A DNA stretch of 64,000 bases from Isoetes taiwanensis (lineage: Eukaryota; Streptophyta; Lycopodiopsida; Isoetales; Isoetaceae): positions 4,259,606 to 4,323,605 of the forward strand of contig JAJEKV010000052.1 of assembly GCA_021234155.1 (NCBI GenBank), given 5' to 3'. A model generated the notes under the pieces. That model had not been told where the DNA came from, did not search any database, and saw only the letters and a list, made by a program, of their open reading frames with translations. The position numbers and the translations under genes are program-made. This document shows positions 11,352 through 22,213 of this stretch, piece after piece. How positions within the stretch are numbered: position 1 is the stretch's first letter; each line of letters opens with the position of its first letter.

Positions 11352-11850
11352 TATATTTTATGTTTTAATTCCACTTTTGCAATGGTTTAGCCTCATATTT
11401 GTATAGTTGTTGTGTTTTCTAATTTTCCCCTGTAATTTTAATGGTGTAGATCAACTCTTTAGTTCGAGATCAAGGGCTCATAATGGAAGCCCCCTTTCGC
11501 TACTGTAATTACATGCAGACCTCGAGGTCTTGGTTTCTAGGGTTTGCTCTTTGTTTCACACAGAAAAAGGAGCCGGGTGGGTTTGGCTTCGAGCTTTCAA
11601 TCCCCTTTCTGACATGGCATATCCGCACTAGGCCTTTCTTCCTAGTTTTGCCTGCCTCATACTTTCCCCAGCTTTTCCGACCCTTTCCCTTACCAGAATC
11701 GTTGTTACCGAATCGTACAATTTGATCAAGGTTTCTGTCCAGCAGGAGCGCTTTTGGAGGTTCGGCACCAGAGGCTCATTTGGCCCGATTATTGGGATTC
11801 GCTTTCAGGTTTTGATTAGGGTTTTTTATTTTCAGAAATTTGTTAGGTTT

Positions 11851-12402
11851 ATGTGCAATGGCGATTATTACAAGTGCAATGCTCCAATCAACTCCTCAGA
11901 TTCATCATCCTCTTCTGCAAAATCTATCTTCAAAACGAGCCATGGAACTATGCCCATTGGGGACCCTGCTACTGCAAAATCCTTGGGAATTAAAATTTGT
12001 TCACTCGCAAGCGAAGGCTGCAGTTCATTCATTTCTAGGGAATATCCAATGCATTTTCAGGGTGCCATAGGGATGTCCATGGCAAACTCAAAAAATTATA
12101 GAGTACTTTGTAGTGTTGCAGAGGTATTAGGTAGTGCCCAATCAAGTGAGGAAACAACTAAGGCTGTGGTAGGTTCACGAGTTAAGGTAAAGGGCCCCTT
12201 GAAAGTCTACCATGTACCCAAGGTTCCTGAGTTTGACATAGCAGGCTTGGAAGGTGAAGTGAAGGTTATTTTGGGTGTTTGGAAAGGAAAACCTGTGTCT
12301 GCAAATTTGCCATATAAGGTGCAGTTTTTAACGGACATAGGAGGGCGGCAGGTTAAATGTTTTGCTCATTTGAAAGATGGAGAATTTGATGTTGTCAGTT
12401 GA
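11851..12402 (+). CDS. FTRV: Ferredoxin-thioredoxin reductase, variable (alpha) chain, chloroplast precursor
   Basis: The last ~75 residues form the FTR alpha/variable-chain barrel: SRVKVKGPLKVYHVPKVPE, then EGEVKVILGVWKGKPVSANLPYK (residues about 134-156, motif core VWKGK..SANLP) and KCFAHLKDGEF near the end. The small variable subunit binds the 4Fe-4S catalytic chain, together passing electrons from ferredoxin to thioredoxins in the stroma (established knowledge). Residues 1-105 are Ser-rich and act presumably as transit peptide. The ATG at 11851 has a weak context (T at -3, T at +4); the frame is open back to 11722. A stronger ATG at 11858 (G at -3, G at +4) opens another frame, see findings. 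A T-rich acceptor-like TTTTTATTTTCAG at 11822-11834 suggests a 5'-UTR intron. The gene is otherwise intact, 183 residues. Confidence 0.88.
   Translation: MCNGDYYKCNAPINSSDSSSSSAKSIFKTSHGTMPIGDPATAKSLGIKICSLASEGCSSFISREYPMHFQGAIGMSMANSKNYRVLCSVAEVLGSAQSSEETTKAVVGSRVKVKGPLKVYHVPKVPEFDIAGLEGEVKVILGVWKGKPVSANLPYKVQFLTDIGGRQVKCFAHLKDGEFDVVS
11858..12070 (+). other. Overlapping alternative reading frame at the 5' end of the FTR gene
   Basis: A frame starting with the strong-context ATG at 11858 (MAIITSAMLQSTPQ) runs to 12070. Its N-terminus looks like a chloroplast transit peptide: no acidic residues at first, rich in S, T, Q and hydroxylated residues. It is out of frame with the FTR domain. It could be the true start with a missed base or intron between, an overlapping uORF, or chance. 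Confidence 0.35.
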
Positions 12403-12800
12403 ATCTGTATGCCCACCAAGAAGAGAGAGGGAGTGTAGCTAGCTGCAAAACACTAGCTGATATTACCATTCCTTACTGCAAAAAGAAAAATAAAATGGCA
12501 GTTAGATTGGAGGTTGACGATACATAATGTTCATTCAGGCCAAAGAGTGGCATAATGAATGGTTTATGCAAGTTAATTGTATGATAGAACGGCACTTTTG
12601 GTGACAATCAATAGAGGATGCAGCATGGTACTATTTCTTACTTGGTGGTAGTTCTTTCTTATGATTCATGCAGGTAATATTCATGCATGAACATGATAGC
12701 CAGGATGTTCCATGCCCCCCTTAAACCCGAAGAATCTGCAGTTGGAGTTGGTACAGTTAGATCCTCTGAAGTCATTATGTTGGCTGGTTTGGCATTTAAA

Positions 12801-12955
12801 ATAGAATAGAATAGAATAGTTTTTTTAACGTCCACGAAGACCAATAGGTCATGGGACCCATACAATGGGCTAGTACAATCATTACTACTAGGATTAAAAA
12901 ACCCCTGCCTCGAAAGGTTTTCAAGGGAAAAACCTTTGTAGTAATGATGATACTA
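12801..12955 (-). mobile_element. 3'-end fragment of the LINE family also present at 17.8, 53.4 and 61.2 kb
   Basis: Read on the minus strand, this holds the conserved LINE 3' UTR: the hairpin region AAAACCTTTCGAGGCAGGGG, TTTTTTAATCC, GGGTCCCATGACC and GTGGACG, ending in a (CTATT)n tail at 12801-12819. It is nearly identical to 61167-61310 (minus). It is severely 5' truncated with no coding sequence. The family assignment rests on shared sequence with copies that carry RT domains. Confidence 0.8.
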
Positions 12956-13475
12956 CAAAGCGAAATGGCAGAATAAGCGAAAAGAACAAGGCTTGCCATA
13001 TGACAAACCAAATATTGTTACTGGAGCCAATGTCAAGGTATTACTTATGCAATAAGTCCATTAAGTGTCATACTTTTTTGTGATCCATGCATATATCTTT
13101 TTTGCTGCTTGTTTAGGTCTGTCGCGCTATTTCGAAGTCGAATTGAGAGAAGTTAAGCTTACAAAGGATCGCTATGTCATGGACCCTTACAAGGCAGTTC
13201 AACTTGTGAATGAGAACACCATTTGTGTGTGATGCAACTTGGAGAAAAAACGACAGAGCATTTAACTGTTTGTTCGTTACTAATAAATTCTATTATTACA
13301 CGCTACCTCATATATTAATATTGGTATATTGGTATGATATTATATGTCTAATTCTACGCAATGTTTTCGTTTTTATAATTCGAGCACCTCTAGTTTGATA
13401 GATTTGTGAGGCTATGATACATCATCCATCGTTAGAGTATTAGGTAATGTCTATATCTACACCTCCACACCATCC

Positions 13476-13995
13476 TTAAGGCCCCGAAGGGGCCAAATTT
13501 TTTTTTTAGTTAACATAAACCATTAACACACAACTACCATTATTAACACAAACCATTGCATTTAACATATTTAAATTAAAATCCCCCTTAAACCCCCTTT
13601 GGTTTGGGTGCATATTCATACGGGGGGTTACGTAGGCAGCGAGAGCCCCAAAAAATTTACAATACATGTACAAAATTAACACCATTGAGTACATTCTCTC
13701 AAACCTTATAATATTTTGCAAACTTTAATATACAGTATACAAAAACTTGTACATGCATACCCCACAAATGAGGATCGCTATGTACGGTCCAGATCTTGGA
13801 ATAAAGGGCAAATATGCCCATCCGACAACTCTCGTTGCCCGGAGTAACCCCCCGCGTGAATATGCACCCAAATCAAAGGGGGTTTAAGGGGGATTTTAAT
13901 TTAAATATGTTAAATGCAATGGTTTGTGTTAATAATGTTAATGGTAGTTGTGTGTTAATGGTTTATGTTAATGGTTTATGTTAATGGTAGTTGTG
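13476..13995. repeat. MITE family A, copy 1: long terminal inverted repeats, ~0.5 kb
   Basis: The left arm (about 13500-13650) and right arm (about 13830-13975) are inverted copies. Shared core: TTTAAATTAAAATCCCCC, TTAAACCCCCTTTG and GGGTGCATATTCA, followed by CGGGGGGT. A palindrome GGCCCCGAAGGGGCC lies just outside the left arm (13480-13495). The right arm contains a short tandem duplication of TTAATGGTTTATG. Related copies are at 31669-31837 (half) and 42332-42809 (complete). There is no coding capacity, so it is a non-autonomous element. Confidence 0.78.
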
Positions 13996-16900
13996 TGAAT
14001 AAGCACCAAATATTATGGGTTTAAAAACCGCCGTTTTTAAGCACGTTTAAGCGGCATCCGAACGATGATTTCTGCTATCCAGTAGCAATTTTATACCTAC
14101 ATTGATGTCGCATTCTAATGTGGTTTCTCTAAAATTTGGATCTATTAAAAAAAAAAAAACACAGTATTTGTGTAATTTAAGATCAGGCTGAGAGAGTTCT
14201 AAGAGAAATGAACACCTTCAAACCAATCTACCCTTTCACTTCTTCTGGCATTGGCTTGTTCTGTGTATTTAGGCTCTTAAAGCTTCTTAGGTAGTTTCCA
14301 AAGAAACTTTAAGCATTTGGAAAAGGAATGCACAAAAAAGTGGATTCCACTTTCTGTTCATAATTTCATTTTCTATGTTATATAGAATACACAATTCTGG
14401 CCATCATTTTGAAAACCCTATATCAAAATATACAGCATACAAAAATACTAGGAGACCCTTATCCAAATGGAACTAGCAAAAGGCACACCAGAAGGTTTTG
14501 GCAAGGTATTGTTTTGTATTAAAAAGCTAGAATTGGTTAGATTTATTTTCTTCAAGTTGTCAAAGTTTTAGAAAGGTCTTGTTCAGCTTCTTAATGGGTA
14601 TAATTGTAATAGGTTGTATATATGTACCTGTTCGTTGCAAGCTAGCGCACAATAAATACTTTAGACTTATTGTTATATCCTATTGTTTAAATTTGGTTTT
14701 TCCGGGGTTCCGAAAACTTTTTAGAATTTTCTCTTAACTTGATTTTCTAAGGTTTCGAGGGTTCTGCCTGCCGAAAAACAATTCCGATTCGCCAAAAATC
14801 GGGAAAAATTCCTTAGCCTTGATTTTGGTTTCGATTTTGCCCCTTTAGCGTTGATTTTGGTTTCGATTCCTTTTTTATTTTTTATTTCGACCTTCAAATC
14901 CGGCATGCGTATGTGAACGGCATGGAGGACATCGTGGACGGCATGGAGGACATCGTGGATTTGCTCTGTTACTGGGACTCTTAGCGCTAAGATGCCGCAA
15001 TAGGTAAGCCCTACAGGTTGGGTTGTTCTTGACATTTCTTGACTGCCCCTTCGTTGGATCGGCTCTTTGGGACCGCAACGACTTTATAGACAGATGAAGG
15101 GATGCTTATTCATGTAGCCGATGTGCATAAGGATCTTGCAAAAATGACTAGGGTCTCCCTGAGATTATGGCAGGCATTCCTGGTACTGTGATGTTTTGTT
15201 TGGATGCCCAAAACAGTTGGATACAAATAGATTCGGCTGAAGTAGACAACAATTGTTCTGACATGGTGCTTATATCTGGAGTGCTTCTAATCAGGTTTGA
15301 TCTTGGCTTGATTTCTAATTCTTAAATATATTGCTCTGGATAAGGCCGATTTACTACTGTGTAGCATTTTGGATGGTGTTAGATTTATGATTCACTTATG
15401 CAGCATGCATGCTTAATCCATGATGTTGTTCGCAAGATATTATCCTTTTTAAATGGAGATTAAGTTGTAAACAAGTCCCGATAGGTGTTGTGTCCTTTGG
15501 TGTCTGCTCTATTTCAGCTCGCTCGCTTCTTAGGTGGAGGCGGTAAACAACACTAGAGATGGACAAGGTCTTCTTAAATTGGTTCTCGATTGTTTTTGGT
15601 CTTTCATTCCATTCACAATAGCATTGGTAGATAAGTTCTTGCTTTATACTATATCAGCAAATGGGCCAACCAAAACACATTGTTTTGAAGGTCCTTTTGG
15701 CTAAAGAATTCTCTCTTACATAGACAATTAATGCTTTAGAACAAGTTAATCTTGATGTATTTACTTCTATACCCATCTAGAGAATAGAAGTGCCCAAGTC
15801 TGAGATGTGTGCTGCCATAAACAAGACTGTAATGCCAATATCAGTTGAGCTAGGAAGGCCAATTTGAATGTAATTTAAATCATCTTGACAACCTAATTAT
15901 GCACAGGAAAACCACTTGGCAGAGACAGATTACCTAAGCATTAGCTTTGTACTAGAGTCTTTGCTAGAGGCAGAATGCTGAAGTAGCATTAACATGGACT
16001 GCATGTATTCTGGGAGCCCCGTTAATGGCAGAGGTACGTGGCTTGCTAAAAATCTGAGATACTTGAGATCTTGGATAATGATTATTATGCATTTAATGAG
16101 GCCAGACATAGAAGCATGTCTTTGCACATGCAGAACAAGAACTGGGAAAGCTTATACCATATCAATCTTGGCTCTCTTAAAATTTTCTTCCTTTCTATTG
16201 TTCTTTTGGCAAACTATTGCTGCTGGGGAAAACAGATATATCTCTTGCTGCCTTTTCAAGGTGCTTTAATATCCAGCTATGGTTAGGTTTGCACTCTGAC
16301 AATGACTAGCTATTGCAACCATGTTTTGATATGTGCATCCTTAGGTCTGGGGCATCAATGTTATTCAAACTCTTAGGAATCAAGATACATGTGCAGTCCA
16401 ATTTCACCATGGCATACTCTTATATGCATTCGTCTTTCAATTGCTAGGTATGGAGGCAGAACCGTATGCGCAACTTATGTTTAAGTCTAGCTGATTCCTT
16501 AAGAAGTTGGTGTCTGTTTCTACGAAGTTTAATCTCAGCTTGTTGTTTCTGCAATCTCAACTTGCTCTTTCGCTTTGACCTGTTACAGGAAATATGCATG
16601 TATATGAAGTTCTTCTATAGTCTAATAGGGCTACATGAGTTTTACATGTGATTGCATAAGGTGTTTATTAACAAACTCCTGTCTCTATTCTAAATAAATG
16701 ATAATGGCCTTCATTTCTTGGTAATAAATAATCTCATACCAACATATAGGGCATATTAATTTTAGAATAGATGGCTTTTTCTAAATTTTGTTTGCATGCA
16801 GGTGTACTGGACTCACTTTATTGCTCACTTTATTGATTAAGGAGCATTTCATTGTAATGTTTCTTTGGGTAATTGCACACAGTCCATGTCTCTAGATAAG

Positions 16901-17841
16901 CAGCTCAACTCTCTGTCCTTTGCTTTACATTTTATGCAATTAAAAGCTTAAACTTGCACTGCCATAGGAAATTTTATTCTACAATTCATGAAGAGTTACT
17001 GTTTAGGAGATTGCATTGTCCAGGGCTAACGTTTGCTCTTCGTCTTGGTTTCCTGCTTATTAGAAAATAGCAAATTTGTTCAGAAGGTTGTAAGATGGAC
17101 CACGTCTGCTTATTTTTTATTCTACATCACGTCCAGGTCTAACACTCTCTCTAATTTATTGATTGGAGGCTTATTGGCATTGAGAAGCAACTTGCATAAA
17201 AATACTATAAGTTGGGTCCAGTAAGTATGCCTTTAATTGCATGTCATAGAGACGAATTACTCTTTTTCTTTCTGGTGTTCTGCCTTGAAGACTCAAAATG
17301 GACCATCCATGGGAAGTTTTTAAAATGTATCATCCTAGCAGTGAAATGTCATATCTCAGGCCTGCTTAAACCTGAGTTCTCATGCACAATTTCTCTTACT
17401 GTTTTGATAGCTCCGTTTGCAAGAACTCATATGGGACCAACTTATTTGATGAGCCGTCAGAGAACATATGAGAGGAGCACTATGAGTATGCATCTGTTAC
17501 CAGGATGGCCTAGCATTTAGCCACTACTATAACTGGGTAACATCATATATTTGGACTTTGCAACATAAGGTCATAGATAAATAAATAGAGAAGAGAATCT
17601 GCAATAAATAACTTGTTAAAGCACAATTTCATTAAAATGAGAAATTTCGTGATTCCAATTAGGGATGAAAATCCTTTTTAATCCATTTTATGACCATTTT
17701 TTGAGCAATTATGGCGCAATTTAGCAAAAAAAATGCAGCTAAAGTGCCATTTATTGGCGCCATTAATATCAGAGAGGGGGGGGAAAACAAACAAAAAAAA
17801 AAATACTGCAACTTAAGTTAGCAAGTTTTACCTATTTTACA
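13996..17841. other. Long non-coding stretch
   Basis: No gene recognised in 3.8 kb. Visible items: an AT-rich block with polyadenylation-like AATAAA and LTR-like composition at 14560-14700; a 21-bp tandem duplication (GACGGCATGGAGGACATCGTG) at about 14918-14960; an acceptor-like TTTGCATGCAG at 16791-16801. The short ORFs here show no family signature. Confidence 0.4.
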
Positions 17842-19775
17842 GGAAGAAGGAAGGAAGGAAGGAAGGAAGGTACTTTTATCGTCCACGGAGACCAATCGGT
17901 CTATGGGACCCAATACAAAAACGCAGCAAGCGGATTACTGCCCGGATTAAAAAACCCCCGCCCCGAAGGGTTTTCGAGGGAAAAACCGTGGCAGCAATCA
18001 GCCTGCTGACAAACTGTGCTAATCATATAAAATGCAGAAGCATCCCAATATATACAGTCATGCACCACCCCCGTAGTGCCTAGTCAGCGGACAGCCAGGC
18101 GGGGGCAAAGGTGACCTCGCAGGTCCAGTACCTCCTGGATGTATGACCCCGGTGGCACGCATCGACGGTGGTGTGTTCATCGCCAAATGCAAGGGCACGT
18201 CCCGCCGCATTCTAAGGGAGCGATCCGCCCGGACCGACCAAACGCCGGGCAACTCGAAAGTGTGAGACTCATCCTCAATGGCACCCGCTTGACAAAGACT
18301 GACAGAGTCGCCCCGGCGGGTCCCCAATCCACCGCCTGGCCTCTGATCGCGAAGATGGTGGGCACCTGTGGCGAATGGAGGCAATGAGTTCAAGGCTTTG
18401 GGCACCGGGGAACACAGTGTAGAGCCAGGGGCCCCGTGCTAACACGGGTTGATGTGCTCCTTGTAATGGGCCATTTTGACCTCGCTCTAGAGCAATGGGG
18501 TCCCGTGAGCTTGCCAAGGAAACAAGCATCTAGGTACTCCCCGGTGTCGCCACGACGTCACCGCTACAATCAGACGCGACTGCGTTCACGCGACGTTCCA
18601 TCTGGCGAACCATCGATCTCTTTACCCTCCAACGGGCCCTAAGCCGCCGCACACTCATGGCCACAAGTAAGCCCGGTGCGGGGCCAGAGCATCACCCATA
18701 GTAACCACTTTCTCCGGAAATAGACGATGTGTCTATCAAGGGTCCACTGAAGCGGCAAGAATCCGCCTGCAAAGTGGACCGATAGGGGACCGAAGGTTTC
18801 ACCCCAAGTGCCCGTGCCAAAAATGCCTTCGCACTTTTGCTCAAGTCATTCCGTGTCGCCAAAGAGACGACCGGGCCAAACCTCGACCCGTCTGGGGAAG
18901 GGCGAGGGCTCCGACCGGTTCGAACAGATGTGACCGATGTCCCCAATCATATCTCCCCTTCTCGCCGGTGATTTGTTGTTCCCATGGCATAAAGCGCTTT
19001 TCGGCCGGGCCACACCGTAGCGGATAGACGCGCCCCAAAGAGCGAGGAGGGGAACTCCACCCCTAGGTACTTGTAGGTGGGCGGGCGCCCACAGCCGTCC
19101 CCCGATATGTGAGTGCGGGAGGCATGGGGTGACGTGAAGAGGATATGAGAACCACCCCGGTCTTGGCCAGATTGACGCCAAGATGTCCAGTAGCCCCGAC
19201 AAAATGTGTCTAGGGCATCCAGTGAGACCGCATAGCTTCGGGTGTGGGCGGCAGCCAACATCATCCGCATAGATGAGTCGGGCGGATGACCTGGTGCAAA
19301 AGTCGTATGCCATCCCCCCATGCTCAAGAAGCCGGGCTCTAACCGACAATGTAGAGGCCAAAAGTGTTGGCGAGAGGGGGCAACCCCGCCGACCCCGATA
19401 CTACCGGGTGAATGCTTGGCCCATCGGCCGCATCCCCGCCAAAACAACTCTCATACAACCTCAGATATGGCATTCTCGCACGGCAGCGGGAGCCCCAGCT
19501 TGACGCAGCCTAGCCTACGCTTTTTCCCGGGGACCGTATCAAAAGCCTTTTATGGTCCACAAAGCAAAGCAATACAAGTCCAAAGATGATTCCTACTGTC
19601 TTCAATCGGTGCCGCAGCCAGAAAGATATGGTCAATCGCTGAGTGGCGGGTCGAAAGCCCGCCTGTGTGTGGGGCTCGCGACATCCGGCCGCCTACCCCG
19701 GGGTCAATCGGCCGCCGAGAATGCCAGCCAACAGTTTGGCAAATACTGAACTGACCATGATCGTCCGGTAATTGG
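17842..19775 (-). mobile_element. 5'-truncated LINE (RT palm to 3' end), minus strand
   Basis: On the minus strand the element begins inside the RT (NYRTIMVSS region, about 19775), passes the catalytic LIYADDV (plus coordinates about 19262-19276), DALDTFC and TYKYLGVEF (about 19060-19080), the C-terminal AIEDESHTFE block (about 18262-18290) and the 3' UTR hairpin (17944-17985), and ends in a (CCTTC)n tail at 17845-17869. GC content is clearly higher than the flanks. Multiple frameshifts and stops are present. It belongs to the same family as 53435-58449, but its YADD motif is intact whereas that of the longer copy is not. Confidence 0.87.
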
Positions 19776-20040
19776 TGAAATTGACAAATTTACACATCAA
19801 GAAAATTTGTTTATGAAGCTAAAATACGAAATTTGTTGCTGAATTGAATCACTACCATTAGTAGGATCATGCTTTTCTTTGCCAACATTCATAAGAATGT
19901 CAAATCCTGCCCCACTAAATGCCTCTTCGTCAAAGTTGTAAGCCGCATTTTGAATCTCATCGTGACTAAAATCTTCAGTGGTACCAAGCTGGACGAAGGT
20001 GACTCCACAGCAAATCTCCTGGCATACCTGAACGTGCATT
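19776..20040 (-). other. Short open region of unknown nature
   Basis: The minus strand is open from 20039 to 19797 (80 codons) with acidic, non-repetitive composition (for example EDFSHDEIQNAAYNFDEE). No domain is recognised. It could be an exon fragment of a host gene into which the LINE inserted. Confidence 0.25.
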
Positions 20041-20084
20041 TGCTATAGCAGTGAATGCATCCTCAACATATTTTTTTTGCATGC

Positions 20085-20470
20085 TAGTGAATGCAAATGG
20101 CGCCATGGCGCCATTTGCATCCTCAGCATGCTTGGAAATGGCACCTTGAGGATGCAACATGGTGCCATTTACACCCCCAGCACCCAAAAAAATTTTCCCC
20201 CCCAAAAAAAGGGTGTCGGGGTGCAAATGGCGCCATTTGCACCCGCAAAAAAAAAAAAAATTCAAAAAATTTTTTTTTTTTTTTTTTGAAATTTTTTTTG
20301 AAATTTTTTTTGGTGTTGCGGGTGCAAATGGCGCCGCGCCATTTGCATCCTCAAGGTGCCATTTCCAAACATGATGAGGCATCCACAGCATGCATTTGAT
20401 ATAACATCTGGATCAAATGCATGGTGGTGAATGCAAATGGCGCCATGGCGCCCTTTGCATTCCTCAACAT
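20085..20470. repeat. Nested palindromes / large foldback with ATGGCGCCAT core
   Basis: 20091-20120 is a perfect 30-bp palindrome (ATGCAAATGGCGCCA and its complement). 20219-20244 is a second perfect palindrome on the same core; 20431-20460 is a third with one mismatch. Around the second, perfect 26-bp arms 20132-20157 and 20343-20368 form an outer hairpin, whose interior holds A and T homopolymer runs (20246-20310) that also pair. Open frames in this region are by-products of the repeats. Confidence 0.85.
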
Positions 20471-20639
20471 GCATTTAATAAAGCAAATCATGCTAAGGAT
20501 GCATGCCATTTGCCTCCTCAATATGCATCAAGCAAACATATATTCAAGAAACTGGTGCTATTTGACTAGAAAAACTAAAAAATCAAGTAAAAGAAGACCT
20601 ACCTTTGCCTTGGAGACTTGCCTTCATGATTCTTGATAT

Positions 20640-21300
20640 CTTTAGTGTCTAGAATGATGAAAACAAAGGCGCTTAAGCGCTATACCGCCGCACCGCACTA
20701 GGCGCTAGGCCATCTAGTCAGCAGGGGCCGGGCGCTGGCGCTTAGGTCCAATGGGCCATCTAGTAGCAGCCCGGCAATGAAGTCGGCGCCGGGCAAATGC
20801 GAAGCGGCGGGAAGTGGGGGATGTAGGCGTACTAAGCAAAGGATGTAGGCGGCACTAGGACATCTAGCGTTAGGCGCCGGGCGCTTAGGTCCAATAGGCC
20901 ATCTAGTAGCAAGCGCCGCCGGCCAGCGGTTGGGCGCCGGTAGTCGCAGCACGGAAGCAGCGGAATGTAGGTGGCGCCGGGTGGGTATGGCGGCTCGTGG
21001 AAGGCGAAGCGAATTTAAAAATGCCCGCCAAATTTGAAACCCTCCGGCCAAATTTGAAAGCCCTCCTCGCCTAAATTTGAAATTCAAAATTTGAAATCCC
21101 AAATTTGTTGTTGCTGCTCGACATATCATTTCTTTAGGCGCTTGTATAGATCCTTCTATAGGCGGATGCAGGGTCTTCGATGGTTCCATACCGACGGCAC
21201 TTCTAGGCGGCTTCTTTGCGCCATTTATTTTCGTGTAACATTAGCTGCTTGCACAGGGGTTTTGGGCTTCTTTTGAGGCGCCGCAATATTCTTACAAGAT
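20640..21300. repeat. GC-rich degenerate repeat with GGCGCTTAGGTCCAAT units
   Basis: The phrase GGGCGC-TGGCGCTTAGGTCCAATGGGCCATCTAGTAGCA near 20729-20770 recurs as a variant near 20877-20915, within a GC-rich 300-bp block. The section 21010-21110 has short direct repeats of AAATTTGAAA. No gene is recognised. GC content contrasts sharply with the AT-rich surroundings. Confidence 0.55.
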
Positions 21301-21404
21301 CCATATACTCCGGTCGCCGATAGTTTTTCACCAAAATGGTGAGCACCATATCCAGGTAAGTCTTTCTATATGCATCGTCTTTTTGTTAGAGCCATTCATC
21401 ACAT

Positions 21405-22015
21405 GTATACATCCAAATGGAGCCATTTGGGGCCCCATTTGGAGCCCTCAAATGGCTTCATGGCGCCATTTGGGGGGTGCCAGGGGCAGGTATACCACCC
21501 AAATGGCGCCATTTGGAGGGTGCCAGAGGGGGTAGGTATACCCCCAAATGGCTTATGGAGCCATTTGGGGTGCCATTTGGAGCCCTCAAATGGCTCCATG
21601 GCCATTTGGGGGTGCCGGAGGGGCGGTGTATACCCCTCAAATGGTGCCATTTGGGGGTGCCATGGGGGGCAGGTATACCCCCACATGGCACCTTGAGGAT
21701 GCAAATGGCGCCATAAATGGCGCCATTTGCATCCGCCAATTTTTTTTTATTTTTTTATTTTTATTTTTTTTTTAATTTTTATTTTTTATTTTTTTTTTTA
21801 ATTTTTTTTTGGGGTAGGTATACCCCCCAAATGGCGCCATTTGGGGGGTGGTGGGGGGGGGGGGTATACCCCCATTTCGGTTAGTTGCTAGGGGGAGTAT
21901 ATATACCCCCCAAATGGGGGTTGGGGGGGGGAGGAGGGGGAGGGGGCCAGGTATACCCCCGGGGGCACCCCCCATGGAGCCATTTGGGGAGCGCCAACGA
22001 GGGCAATTATACATG
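21405..22015. repeat. Array of CAAATGGCGCCATTTG-type palindromes with GGTATACC spacers
   Basis: Many copies of AAATGGCNCCATTT or AAATGGAGCCATTT alternate with GGGGGTGCC and AGGTATACCCCC. The phrase TATACC CCCAAATGG recurs at least five times. 21697-21734 is a perfect inverted repeat with 17-bp arms and a 4-nt loop, using the same ATGCAAATGGCGCCA sequence as the 20.1-kb palindromes. A low-complexity T/A tract lies at 21741-21812. The long open frames here on both strands arise from the repeats and are not genes. Confidence 0.85.
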
Positions 22016-22016
22016 C

Positions 22017-22213
22017 CATTTGAGGTAAAGAGAGCCACCCTTCATGGCAAGGATGTTGATCCATTGAATTTAGCAACAGAGATCACGAAATCTGTGGTGC
22101 CTATTGAACTTCCAATCATATGCTGGAGTGCAGATAACATTGGTGAAGCAGTAGGTGCATTTATTCAGTTGCCAAAGAAGGATGTAAGACTGGTTGAGGC
22201 TTGTATGCTATAA
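22017..22213 (+). pseudogene. Unrecognised coding-like fragment next to the palindrome array
   Basis: The last 65 codons of an open frame change abruptly from repeat-encoded residues to normal protein composition (FEVKRATLHGKDVDPLNL ... IQLPKKDVRLVEACML, stop at 22211-22213). I do not recognise a family. It may be an exon fragment of a host gene or of a transposon whose 5' part was replaced by the palindromes. Confidence 0.35.

Noticed and set aside
14918-14960. Short ORF with duplicated MEDIVDG as a peptide gene
   Set aside because: The frame closes after 20 codons and has no conserved context; it is a simple 21-bp duplication.
20077-20474. Several 70-138-codon open frames over the palindromes
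   Set aside because: They occur in many frames on both strands and translate the repeat (for example MQMAPW, ANGAMAPF); none has normal protein composition.
21399-22076. Six overlapping 60-110-codon frames on both strands
   Set aside because: All arise from the AAATGGCGCCATTT / GGTATACC repeats; only the last ~65 codons of one frame change character and are listed as a fragment.
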